From positions 1 through 16,145 of the forward strand of contig UQRR01000047.1 of NCBI GenBank assembly GCA_900543455.1: a stretch of DNA of 16,145 bases, written 5' to 3'. The notes under the pieces were generated by a model. That model had not been told where the DNA came from and ran no database searches. It saw nothing but the letters and a program-made list of their open reading frames with translations. Below are positions 7,312 through 14,223 of the stretch, one piece after another. This DNA comes from an uncultured Dialister sp. Its GTDB lineage: Bacteria; Bacillota; Negativicutes; Veillonellales; Dialisteraceae. How positions within the stretch are numbered: the first letter of the stretch is position 1; each line of letters starts with the position of its first letter. A program made the position numbers and the translations under genes.

Positions 7312-8093
7312 GCGTCTTCGCCTCCCATCTTTGGAACAGCCGCAAGGAGCATACGGGTGTATTCTTCCTTCGGGTGATAAATGACGTCTTCTGCCTTGCC
7401 GTATTCGACGACGCGGCCTTTCTTCATGACCATGATGTAGTCCGCCATGTAGCAGGATACGCCCATGTTATGGGTGACGATGATGATAGCGGTATTCATC
7501 TTGTCACGGACATTCATCATTTCTTTGACGATGATGGCTTGGTTTGTGACGTCCAGAGCGGAGGTCGGTTCATCGGCCAAGAGGAGCTTAGGCTTCATGG
7601 CCATCGCCATAGCGATGCCGACGCGCTGGCGCATACCGCCGGAAAGCTCGTAGGGATAGCATTTCAGGATGTGCTCCGGGTTCGGAAGGCGCACCATTTC
7701 GATCATGGAAATCATCAGGTCATGGGCTTCCTTGTCGTCCTTGATGCCATGGACGGCGAGGAATTCACGGAATTCGGTGCCGATGGTGCGGATCGGATTC
7801 ATCATAGCGCCGCTGTCCTGGAAAATCATGGAGACGTCTGTGCCACAGAGTGCGCGATGCATTTCAGGAGTCTGCTTCTGGGTATCTTCGCCTTCAAGAA
7901 TGACCTGACCTTCCGCTATATGACCGCCGCCGGGCAGGACGTGCTGGATAGCACGGATGACGGTGGTTTTCCCTGAGCCGGATTCGCCGACGATGGCAAG
8001 AATCTCGCCCTCATCCAGGTTGAATGTGACGCCCTGAACGATGGGGGGCTTGTCGCCGTAGGCAATTCCCAGGTTTTTGACTTCTAATAGCAT
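7308..8093 (-). CDS. Peptide/nickel-class ABC importer ATPase, first subunit (DppD/NikD-like)
   Basis: This 261-residue ATPase partners the one that follows it. Walker A is GESGSGKTT (36-44), the Q-loop is FQDSGAMMNP (91-100), the signature is LSGGMRQR (150-157), Walker B is LLLADEPTSALD (170-181) and the switch region is IVTHNMG. Like its partner, it stops after the core fold and lacks the cysteine-rich tail of OppD, matching NikD in size. AAGGAG lies 6 bases before the ATG at 8093. It is separated from the binding-protein gene upstream by a 98-base gap that holds heptamer repeats and a hairpin. Confidence 0.93.
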   Translation of the reverse strand: MLLEVKNLGIAYGDKPPIVQGVTFNLDEGEILAIVGESGSGKTTVIRAIQHVLPGGGHIAEGQVILEGEDTQKQTPEMHRALCGTDVSMIFQDSGAMMNPIRTIGTEFREFLAVHGIKDDKEAHDLMISMIEMVRLPNPEHILKCYPYELSGGMRQRVGIAMAMAMKPKLLLADEPTSALDVTNQAIIVKEMMNVRDKMNTAIIIVTHNMGVSCYMADYIMVMKKGRVVEYGKAEDVIYHPKEEYTRMLLAAVPKMGGEDA

Positions 8094-8111
8094 GAAAGTC
8101 TCCTTGTAAAA

Positions 8112-8167
8112 ATAGTAAGCAGTAAGCAGTAGGCAGCAAACCGCAAATGGCTGGCCGCCTACTGCTT
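8112..8167 (-). repeat. Heptamer repeat and hairpin between the binding-protein and ATPase genes
   Basis: AGTAAGC repeats in 7-base steps at about 8114-8134. AAGCAGTAGGC (8124-8134) pairs perfectly with GCCTACTGCTT (8157-8167). On the - strand the hairpin follows the binding-protein stop and is followed by ACTATTTTT. It could cause partial termination or protect the upstream mRNA, giving more binding protein than ATPase. Confidence 0.7.
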
Positions 8168-8191
8168 AGAGCAAACTGCTGGCTAAACAAA

Positions 8192-9772
8192 TTATTTTGC
8201 CGGAGTGATGTCCTTGGTGATCCAGTAGTAGTCGCACGGTTTGATGTCCGCATGTTCTACGGCTTTGCTGGAAATCATATTGGTCTGCGGGTAGCCGAAG
8301 ACGAGGGTCGCAGCGTCATCCTGGATGATCTTCTCCATCTTGATGATGATGTCTCTACGCTTAGCTGGGTCGAATTCGGAAGCCAGCTGATCGGAGAGTG
8401 CATCGTATTCCGGGTTGGAGTAGCCGGAGCCGTTCTGCGGGTTGGAGCCGTTGGTGTTGGTCTTCCAGTACATGTTGATGAAGACTTCCGGATCGCCTGC
8501 CTGTTCGGAGAGAACGTTGGAGATCAGGAGGTCATATTCGCCGCGGGTGCCGATGCCGTCGAGGACGTTGTAGTCGACGTTCTTCAGGTTGACTTTGATG
8601 CCGACTTTCTTAGCGTCAGACTGGGTAGCTTCTGCGAAGAGCGGGAGTTCTGCACGGCCGGAGTAGAAGATGAAGTCGAGTTCGAGCGGCTTGCCGTCTT
8701 TGTCGACATAGCCATCGCCGTCGGTATCTTTCCAGCCTGCTTCTTCGAGGAGTTTCTTTGCATTTTCTACATTGGTCTTATCCGGATAGGATTTGCTGAG
8801 TTCATCGAAGCCGAAGTCAAGGGACGGCGGAAGGAGCGGGCCGCCAGGAGTGAAGGTGTCTTTCAGGAGGACCTTGCAGTAGGTGTCGCGGTCGAGGGAC
8901 TGGATCAGTGCCTGACGGACTTTCTTATCAGCGAGCGGCTTGCCTTCTTTCACGGAGAGGCGGGCGAGTACGTCACGGATGGAGGAAATGGTGGAGGTGG
9001 TGAATTTCTTCTGGTCGGAGAAGAGCTGCATGTCGCCAGGTGCTACGTTGACAGCCACATCGATCTCACCCTTCTGCAGAGCCATAGCACGGGTATTCGG
9101 GTCGTCGATGGTGTTGACGATGGTGTGCTTGAATGGAACAGCTGCGTAATAGTTCGGGTTTGCATCGAGTTCGGTCTTTGCTTTGGAGAAGGACTTGACC
9201 ATGTATGGACCGGTGCAGACCGGACCCTGTTTTGCAAAGTCTACTTTGCCGTCGGAAGCGACATCGACGATGATGAAGAGCGGATCGCCAAGCATGCCCG
9301 GGAGGGTAGCGACCGGCTTCTTGGTGTAAATGGTGACGTTCTGGCCGTCAGCGGTGATGTGGTCGAGTTCGAACATCGCTTTCGCACGCGGTGCTTTTGC
9401 GAAGGTACGTTCAATGGATTTCTTGACAGCTTCGCCGGTGACCGGGGTGCCGTTGGAGAATTTAATGTCTTTGATCTTGAAGGTCCAGGACATCTTGTCG
9501 TCAGAGACTTTCCAGCTTTCAGCGACCCATGGTTCTGCATTCATCTTGTCATCGAAGTGAACGAGACATTCACCGATGCCGTAACGCATGACCTGCCAGC
9601 CGAAGTAGTTGTCGGTCGGTTCGAGGCTGTCTGCGAAGTTCGTAACGCCGACAGTCAGGGTGTCCTTCGGACCTTTGGAGGCATTGCCGGAGTCACCGCC
9701 GCAGCCGGAAAGACCAAAAGCCATGAGAGCAGCTGCTGCAAAGAGGGCACCTTTTTTGTAAATAGATTTCAT
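8192..9772 (-). CDS. Peptide/nickel-class substrate-binding lipoprotein (SBP family 5)
   Basis: This 526-residue extracytoplasmic binding protein belongs to the importer encoded around it. The N-terminus has basic residues, a hydrophobic segment and the lipobox LSGC, with the acylated cysteine at residue 24. Family 5 features follow: an N-terminal LTVGVTNF strand, ECLVHFD...PWVAESWK, the conserved WTFKIKDIKFSNGTPVT, and CTGPYMVKSF in the middle. ADKKVRQALIQSLDRDTY comes before the second lobe, and a C-terminal YSNPEYDAL segment closes it. AGGAAG lies 8 bases before the ATG at 9772. An acidic stretch (DTDGDGYVDKDG) resembles a calcium-binding loop, common in this family. Peptides, nickel or a metal-chelator complex are all possible ligands; I cannot choose from the sequence. 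Confidence 0.92.
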   Translation of the reverse strand: MKSIYKKGALFAAAALMAFGLSGCGGDSGNASKGPKDTLTVGVTNFADSLEPTDNYFGWQVMRYGIGECLVHFDDKMNAEPWVAESWKVSDDKMSWTFKIKDIKFSNGTPVTGEAVKKSIERTFAKAPRAKAMFELDHITADGQNVTIYTKKPVATLPGMLGDPLFIIVDVASDGKVDFAKQGPVCTGPYMVKSFSKAKTELDANPNYYAAVPFKHTIVNTIDDPNTRAMALQKGEIDVAVNVAPGDMQLFSDQKKFTTSTISSIRDVLARLSVKEGKPLADKKVRQALIQSLDRDTYCKVLLKDTFTPGGPLLPPSLDFGFDELSKSYPDKTNVENAKKLLEEAGWKDTDGDGYVDKDGKPLELDFIFYSGRAELPLFAEATQSDAKKVGIKVNLKNVDYNVLDGIGTRGEYDLLISNVLSEQAGDPEVFINMYWKTNTNGSNPQNGSGYSNPEYDALSDQLASEFDPAKRRDIIIKMEKIIQDDAATLVFGYPQTNMISSKAVEHADIKPCDYYWITKDITPAK

Positions 9773-9930
9773 CGTGTACGCTTCCTTTCGGGTAAATGAT
9801 ATAAAAAAATAATGAGAATAAACATGAGTTAGTGCTTAGTGACAAGTGTCTTGTGGCTAGGGATTAGGGACTAGGGACTTACATACCACTTTCGGGCATC
9901 GCCCTACAGGCTAACCCTGAACCTTGAACC
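9773..9930. repeat. 158-base repeat-bearing gap inside the - strand operon
   Basis: It contains a heptamer array (CTAGGGA, TTAGGGA, CTAGGGA at about 9857-9877) and a 13-base match to the dispersed repeat (9891-9903). It also holds a short reverse-complement version of the GGTTCAA heptamer array (CTAACCCTGAACCTTGAACC at 9911-9930). The AT-rich part next to the binding-protein gene (9790-9830) could hold an internal - strand promoter, but I cannot define one. Confidence 0.65.
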
Positions 9931-10761
9931 TTATCCTTCATTTCTCGGGTCAAGGACATCGCGGAGGGAGTCGCCCCACAGGTTGAAGACGACGACGGTG
10001 ATGAAGATGGAGAGACCCGGGAAGAACATCAGCCATGGAGCTGTCTGGAGCTGCTGACGGCCTTCATTCAGCATGAGGCCCCATTCCGGAGCCGGCGGCT
10101 GGCTGCCGAAGCCGAGGAAGGAGAGTCCGGCAAGCTCCATCATCATGGCGCCGATATCAGCAGCCGCGGTGATGACCATGAGCGGGAGAATGTTTGGAAG
10201 GATGTGGATCCAGAGGATATGCACTGCGGAACCGCCGGATACGACAGCCGCATCGACGAATTCACGGCGCTTGATCTTGAGGACCATGGAACGGGAGAGG
10301 CGGGCATACTTGGTCCATGTGACCGCAGTCAGTGCGATCATCGCATTGACGAGGGAGCCGCCCATGATACCGGCGATGGCGATCGCAAGGATGACGCCCG
10401 GGAAGGAGATCATCATATCAGCGATACGCATGATGACGATATCGACGATGCCGCCGAAGTATCCGGAAATGATGCCCATCGTGGTGCCTACGACGAAGAT
10501 GCAGGCGACGAGGGCGATGACGGAGGTCAGGGAGTAGCTCGCGCCGTAGAGGATACGGGAGAGTACGTCACGTCCGAGCTTGTCTGTGCCGAAGAGATGC
10601 GCCGCAGACGGTGCCTGGTTCGCATCCTTCATGACAGCGGAGAGCGGGTCATAAGGAGCGATGACAGGAGCAAGGAATGTGATCGCCAGAAGAAGGACGA
10701 CCAGAAGAGAGGTGAAGCGGAAGGCTTTATTTTCTTTGAAGCCTTTGACTAAGCTTTCCAT
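9931..10761 (-). CDS. Peptide/nickel-class ABC permease, second subunit (DppC/NikC-like)
   Basis: This 276-residue inner-membrane protein pairs with the permease encoded just upstream. The N-terminus has one membrane helix followed by the segment HLFGTDKLGRDVLSRILYGA (56-75), typical of the OppC/DppC/NikC group. About five more helices follow. The EAA loop is in EFVDAAVVSGGSAVHILWIH (from 167), which then reaches the ILPN motif. GSQPPAPEWGLMLNEGR near residue 220 is another family hallmark, and the C-terminus ends in GDSLRDVLDPR. GGGAGG lies 8 bases before the ATG at 10761. Only one base separates this ATG from the stop of the preceding gene (TGATATG), indicating tight coupling. Confidence 0.94.
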   Translation of the reverse strand: MESLVKGFKENKAFRFTSLLVVLLLAITFLAPVIAPYDPLSAVMKDANQAPSAAHLFGTDKLGRDVLSRILYGASYSLTSVIALVACIFVVGTTMGIISGYFGGIVDIVIMRIADMMISFPGVILAIAIAGIMGGSLVNAMIALTAVTWTKYARLSRSMVLKIKRREFVDAAVVSGGSAVHILWIHILPNILPLMVITAAADIGAMMMELAGLSFLGFGSQPPAPEWGLMLNEGRQQLQTAPWLMFFPGLSIFITVVVFNLWGDSLRDVLDPRNEG

Positions 10762-10762
10762 A

Positions 10763-11713
10763 TCAGTGACCTCCCTTTCTGAGTCTTGGATCGAGACGGT
10801 TGTAGGACAGGTCGACGATGAGGTTGATCATCATGTACATGAAAGCGATCCAGAGAACGATGGCCTGTACGGTCTGGAAGTCACGGTAGGTGATGGCCTG
10901 TACGACCATGTAGCCCAGACCCGGCCAGGAAAATACGATTTCTACGACAGCGGCACCGCCCAGAAGAGAGCCGAAGGCCAGACCGAAGAGGGTGACCAGC
11001 GGGAGGAGGGCGTTCGGCAGGACTTCACGCCAGAGGATGTGGCTTTCCGAGAGGCCGCGGGCACGTGCGCCCATGACGTAGTCCTGATGCAGTTCTTCGA
11101 GCACCGTGGCACGGACCTGACGGGTGTATTTCGATGCCATGACGATGCCCAGGGTGCACATCGGCAGGATCAGATTTTCGAGGGAAATCGAACCACCGAC
11201 GATCGGGAAGAGGGAAAGCTTCAGCGCGAAGATCCAAAGGAGCATGAGACCCATCCAGAAGTTCGGGACGGAGACACCGGCAAAGGTGCAGCCGCGGACG
11301 AGGTAGTCAAACCAGGTATTCTGCTTGACAGCGGTATAAATGCCGAGCGGAATGGAGAAGACCAGCATGAAGAGGGAGGAGGCCAGCGCCAGAATGACGG
11401 ATGCAGGGAGGGCTTCCATGACTGCATCAATGACCGGCTTCTTCATCATGAAGGAGAAACCAAAATTACCCTGTACGACTCTGCCGAGCCAGTCCAGGTA
11501 CTGCAGAAGGAACGGCTTATCCAGACCCAGTTCATGGCGGAGTGCGTCGATCTCTACCTGACTAACAATAATATCTTCATTACCGGCGATCATCTGCCTA
11601 ACGGGGTCACCCGGAGCGAGCATGATCAGACAGAAGGTAATGAAGCTGATGCCGATCAAGACGAGAACCATCTCGCCCAATCGCATCCCAAGCTGCTTCA
11701 TTGACAAACTCAT
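10763..11713 (-). CDS. Peptide/nickel-class ABC permease, first subunit (DppB/NikB-like)
   Basis: This inner-membrane subunit of about 316 residues is the first gene of the operon. The N-terminal helix is followed by FCLIMLAPGDPV, the standard OppB/DppB/NikB opening. LGLDKPFLLQYLDWLG, a NFGFSF segment, the EAA loop DYVMGARARGLSESHILWRE (residues about 211-230) and a C-terminal LDPRLRKG also fit. The frame extends upstream to 11818, but those 34 residues are not conserved-looking and have no ribosome binding site. Near the start the message reads GGAG-ATG-ATG-AGT-TTG-TCA-ATG, so 11716, 11713, a TTG at 11707 and 11701 are all possible. I chose 11713 as a compromise between spacing and family length, so the exact start is uncertain. 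Confidence 0.9.
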   Translation of the reverse strand: MSLSMKQLGMRLGEMVLVLIGISFITFCLIMLAPGDPVRQMIAGNEDIIVSQVEIDALRHELGLDKPFLLQYLDWLGRVVQGNFGFSFMMKKPVIDAVMEALPASVILALASSLFMLVFSIPLGIYTAVKQNTWFDYLVRGCTFAGVSVPNFWMGLMLLWIFALKLSLFPIVGGSISLENLILPMCTLGIVMASKYTRQVRATVLEELHQDYVMGARARGLSESHILWREVLPNALLPLVTLFGLAFGSLLGGAAVVEIVFSWPGLGYMVVQAITYRDFQTVQAIVLWIAFMYMMINLIVDLSYNRLDPRLRKGGH

Positions 11714-11716
11714 CAT

Positions 11717-12043
11717 CTCCAATTTCTTGATAATATAAAATGGTATAAAGACTGGGATTTTATCATCTGTGTCTTTCCCCTGCCGATGTGACGGTAGAGC
11801 CGCTTTTCGCTGTCTCACGCGGCGGCGAGGAGAGAGCTCTTCGCCGGCTCTTACGAACCCGTCACTTTCGATGGCTCTTGAAAAAAGGCATCAAAAAACA
11901 AGGTCGGGAAGGGGACCTTGTTGGCTTAATGATAACAGATGAAGAGTGGTTTCCCAGGTTACTCTTTAAAAAGAATAAGGTAGAAGCGGCAGAACATGAG
12001 GTCGTATTCTTATTATTTAGCTGTTCCTTACAACTTCTTACAA
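11717..12043 (-). ncRNA. Structured leader (or small RNA) upstream of the peptide/nickel importer operon
   Basis: From the - strand promoter at 12072-12044, transcription would start near 12037 and run through several hairpins. AAGAATA pairs with TATTCTT (then TTT), and AAGAGT pairs with ACTCTT around AACCTGGGAAACC. It then meets a strong terminator ending near 11893. About 180 bases remain before the permease start. This is the layout of a transcription attenuator, or of a separate small RNA of about 145 bases. I do not recognise a known riboswitch, T-box or leader-peptide signature. No convincing gene lies in this stretch. Confidence 0.4.
11893..11921 (-). terminator. Intrinsic terminator on the - strand within the importer leader
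   Basis: On the - strand ACAAGGTC (11921-11914) pairs perfectly with GACCTTGT (11905-11898), and TTTTT follows. It lies about 180 bases before the first importer gene and about 120 bases after the predicted transcription start, so it would end transcripts early unless bypassed. Confidence 0.8.
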
Positions 12044-12072
12044 ATTATATCATATAAATTATAACAGGTAAA
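12044..12072 (-). promoter_or_regulatory. Promoter for the importer leader or small RNA
   Basis: On the - strand TTTACC (12072-12067, 4 of 6 matches) is followed after 17 bases by a perfect TATAAT (12049-12044), in an AT-rich stretch. It reads toward the peptide/nickel importer operon. Confidence 0.65.
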
Positions 12073-12130
12073 CAAATAATTAGTACAAATATTTATACAT
12101 GACAATAAATACTGAATGAAACATGTGAAG

Positions 12131-12147
12131 ATACCTATAGGGGGTAT
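12131..12147. promoter_or_regulatory. Operator-like palindrome resembling CsoR/RcnR-family sites
   Basis: ATACCTATAGGGGGTAT has ATACC/GGTAT arms around a G-tract, read as ATACCCCCTATAGGTAT on the - strand. This is the shape of operators bound by CsoR/RcnR/FrmR-family metal or sulfur sensors. It is about 60 bases upstream of the - strand importer promoter. No regulator gene of this family lies in the window. The resemblance is by eye. Confidence 0.4.
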
Positions 12148-12414
12148 GGGGATACGGAGAATCTGCGAATTTTTCGATAAAATTAGGCATTATGACATAT
12201 AAATAATATCATACCGTACAATTTGTATTGCGCAATTAGCAAACAAAAAGAGGAAAAGGCAGGTATCCCATGCATATGATGCATGGAGGATGATGAGGAT
12301 CTGGAGGGCGGTTTTCATTAAAAAATAAGAAACTGACAAATGGCATTGGCAGGGCATGTTCCGTGCACGCCCGTCCGATCGGAGGGAGAAGATGTTTTTG
12401 GGGGATGCTTCCCA
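12148..12414. other. Gene-free part of the divergent regulatory region
   Basis: Frames open here are short and give no protein I recognise. The stretch contains two clean palindromes, ATTGCGCAAT (12227-12236) and CCATGCAT-ATG-ATGCATGG (12268-12286), and a 10-base palindrome TCCGATCGGA (12374-12383). The first half is AT-rich. The palindromes could be operators for either divergent unit. Confidence 0.4.
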
Positions 12415-12443
12415 TTGACAATCTCTCGTATCCATGCTAGGCT
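12415..12443 (+). promoter_or_regulatory. Promoter of the riboswitch-MFS unit
   Basis: A perfect TTGACA (12415-12420) is followed after 17 bases by TAGGCT (12438-12443), with TGC directly before it (extended -10, TGn). The weak -10 is compensated by the perfect -35 and the TGn. Transcription would start near 12450, just before the riboswitch aptamer. Confidence 0.65.
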
Positions 12444-12461
12444 AGATATACAATATAGATG

Positions 12462-12567
12462 AGCTGCGGAACTGACGGAAATAGGTGGAATGAACCACGT
12501 GGACTGCGGGCCTCATGAAAAAAAGCCGACCGTCTGGGCAGGGAAATCTGCTCAGGCGGTTTTCGTT
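12462..12567 (+). ncRNA. ZTP (pfl motif) riboswitch with terminator platform
   Basis: The aptamer has the class hallmarks in order. ACTGACGG (12471-12478) comes first, then the GGTGGAATGAACCAC hairpin (12484-12498), a G-rich junction and the 3' block GCCGACCGTCTGGGCA (12525-12540). GACGG (12474-12478) pairs with CCGTC (12530-12534). The same 3' block also forms the 5' arm of a terminator: 12530-12541 pairs with 12548-12559 (12 pairs, two G-T), followed by TTTTCGTTT. Aptamer and terminator therefore exclude each other, so ligand binding should turn expression on. ZTP riboswitches sense ZTP/ZMP, signals of low 10-formyl-tetrahydrofolate, and usually control purine and folate one-carbon genes. 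Here the controlled gene is an MFS transporter. Confidence 0.88.
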
Positions 12568-12569
12568 TC

Positions 12570-12599
12570 CCTGCGATGCCTGCTAAATGGCATCGCAGG
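12570..12599 (+). other. Perfect hairpin between riboswitch terminator and ribosome binding site
   Basis: CCTGCGATGCC (12570-12580) pairs perfectly with GGCATCGCAGG (12589-12599) around an 8-base loop. It has no T-tract, so it is not a terminator. It would be the 5' structure of read-through mRNA and might stabilise it or take part in the switch. Confidence 0.7.
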
Positions 12600-12649
12600 A
12601 ACGGGAGCGTGCAGATTTCCCTTCATTTCAAAAATGGAGGGATTTTTTG

Positions 12650-13876
12650 ATGAAAAGAAATCGCTGGCTCACGGCTCTGGCGGCCGTGGGGATCCACATG
12701 TCTATCGGAAGTGTGTATGCATGGAGCGTCCTGACGCGCCCTGTGATGGAGACGATGGGGCTCTCGCTTTCTTGGGCCACCTGGGCTTTCTCGATCGCGA
12801 TCCTGTTTCTGGGGCTTTCCGCAGGCTTCTTAGGCCCTCTGGTCGAGCGGCTGGGGCCGTCCCGGAGCGGGATGGTCTCCGCTGTCTTTTTCAGCACGGG
12901 ACTCCTTGGGACAGCGGCGGCGGTCCACTTGCAGTCGGCCGCGCTCCTCTACCTCTTCTACGGAGCCATCGGGGGCATTGGCCTTGGCACGGGCTATATC
13001 ACGCCGGTCTCTACGCTTGTGAAATGGTTTCCGCGGCATCGCGGCTTTGCGACGGGGCTGGCGATCATGGGGTTCGGCTTTGCTGCGCTCATCGCGGGCC
13101 CAGCCATGCGCTATCTCGTCGACCGCTTCGGACTCACGGAGAATTTCCTCATCCTTGCGGCTGCCTATGCGCTGGTCATGATCCTTTCCGCTTCCTACAT
13201 CCGTGCGCCGAAGAAGGGCGAGATCCCGATGCTTTTGGAAGAGGTGCTTGAGGAAGAAATCCGAAAGGATGGGAAAAAGACAGCTGCGGTCAAAGGTCTC
13301 ACGCGCAAAGAAGCCATGCACACATGGAAATGGTATGTGCTGTGGTGGATCTTCTTCACGAATATCACCTGCGGTATCGGCCTTCTGGCCGTGGCTTCGC
13401 CCATGGCGCAGGAGATCATCGGCATGAGCGCGGCCGAGGCAGCCTCCCTTGTCGGTATCATCGGTATCGTGAATGGCGCGGGACGTATCCTTTGGGCATC
13501 CGTCTCCGACTGGATCGGCCGCGGCGTGACCTACATGATCTTCTTTGCGTTCGAGGTCTTCGCTTTTTATGCACTTGCCCATGTCAGTGATGCGCTTCTC
13601 TTCGAGATACTGGTACTCGCCGTGATCTCCTGCTACGGCGGCGGCTTCTCCTGCATGCCTGCCTTCCTATCCGATCTCTTCGGTGTGAAGCAGCTCGCCT
13701 CCATCCATGGCTCTATCCTGACCGCCTGGGGCATGGCAGGTGTCGCCGGTCCGCTTCTCCTTTCTTTCATGAAGGAAACGACGGGGGGCTATGCAGCGAC
13801 GCTTCATCTCTTTTCTGTCATGCTCGCTGTGGCTTTTGTCCTATCCTGTGTCCTTGCGTGGAAGGGACGGAAATAA
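12650..13876 (+). CDS. OFA-family MFS transporter (oxalate/formate antiporter-like)
   Basis: This 408-residue inner-membrane carrier has about 12 membrane segments and a central charged loop near residues 180-220 (LLEEVLEEEIRKDGKK). The N-terminal segment RWLTALAAVGIHMSIGSVYAWSV and GGIGLGTGYITPVSTLVKWFP are typical of the OFA family, which includes oxalate/formate exchangers and monocarboxylate carriers. DWIGR is the usual loop motif after the central helix. The start at 12650 is set by GGAGGG (12636-12641) 8 bases upstream; a longer frame from 12587 would begin inside the leader hairpin. A ZTP riboswitch precedes it and a very strong terminator follows, so it is a one-gene unit. The substrate is unproven; formate or another small carboxylate is plausible given the switch. 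Confidence 0.9.
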   Translation: MKRNRWLTALAAVGIHMSIGSVYAWSVLTRPVMETMGLSLSWATWAFSIAILFLGLSAGFLGPLVERLGPSRSGMVSAVFFSTGLLGTAAAVHLQSAALLYLFYGAIGGIGLGTGYITPVSTLVKWFPRHRGFATGLAIMGFGFAALIAGPAMRYLVDRFGLTENFLILAAAYALVMILSASYIRAPKKGEIPMLLEEVLEEEIRKDGKKTAAVKGLTRKEAMHTWKWYVLWWIFFTNITCGIGLLAVASPMAQEIIGMSAAEAASLVGIIGIVNGAGRILWASVSDWIGRGVTYMIFFAFEVFAFYALAHVSDALLFEILVLAVISCYGGGFSCMPAFLSDLFGVKQLASIHGSILTAWGMAGVAGPLLLSFMKETTGGYAATLHLFSVMLAVAFVLSCVLAWKGRK

Positions 13877-13928
13877 AAAAAGGAGCTGTGAAGAAATGAA
13901 TCCGCATTTCTTCACAGCTCCTTTTTAC
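13876..13928. terminator. Strong bidirectional terminator after the MFS gene
   Basis: A 22-bp perfect stem (13876-13897 against 13905-13926, with g13898 at the loop edge) includes AAAAAGGAGCTGTGAAG and its complement. It has a short loop and A/T tracts on the two sides. The first base overlaps the end of the MFS stop codon. Confidence 0.93.
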
Positions 13929-13941
13929 TTTGCTTTCATTT

Positions 13942-14011
13942 GGTTCAGGGTTCAAGGTTCAAGGTTCAAGGTTCAGGGTTCAAGGTTCAGGGTTCAAGGT
14001 TCAGGGTTAAG
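13942..14011 (+). repeat. Tandem heptamer array GGTTCA(A/G), ten copies
   Basis: Ten consecutive 7-base units start at 13942 and alternate between GGTTCAA and GGTTCAG; the last is GGTTAAG. A short reverse-complement version is present at 9911-9930. A GC hairpin (GGCGGC-TTC-GCCGCC with a T-run, about 14013-14035) follows it directly. Confidence 0.95.
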
Positions 14012-14223
14012 GTGGCGGCTTCGCCGCCTTTTTTTAGAGGATGGTATTCTCGTATCGCAGCCTTCCCCTCTAGGGGAAGGTGCCCGAAAGGGGCGGATAG
14101 GGTGACTATGGCATGAAAGACAGCTGGGATAAGGTTTCCTGGTCACGCCTATGAGAGCTGCAAGTCCCCCCCCGCGGCAGATGGAACGCGAAAATGAGAT
14201 GATCGTTATTTCACATCGCCATT
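14012..14223. repeat. Palindrome cluster without genes
   Basis: It contains the terminator-like GGCGGCTTCGCCGCC hairpin (14013-14035). A perfect hairpin CCTTCCCC-TCTA-GGGGAAGG (14061-14080) is followed by CCC-GAAA-GGG (14083-14092). The second pair resembles the CTTCCCCC-TTC-GGGGGAAG hairpin plus GTGCCGAAGGC at 14584-14612, so both are probably members of one dispersed palindromic family. No coding frame looks real. Confidence 0.65.

Noticed and set aside
8147..9799. 550-residue + strand open frame across the binding-protein gene
   Set aside because: It overlaps the family 5 binding protein on the opposite strand. The translation is biased in composition (rich in V, D, E, G) with no family features.
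10661..11704. 347-residue + strand open frame opposite the first peptide/nickel permease
   Set aside because: It is antisense to a clear OppB/DppB-type gene and has no ribosome binding site or family motif.
11893..12043. Importer leader considered as a T-box or SAM riboswitch
   Set aside because: I find no AGGGTGG antiterminator block, specifier-loop pattern or S-box core.
12190..12435. 81-residue - strand open frame in the divergent region
   Set aside because: It has no ribosome binding site or family similarity, overlaps palindromes and the + strand promoter, and its composition looks random.
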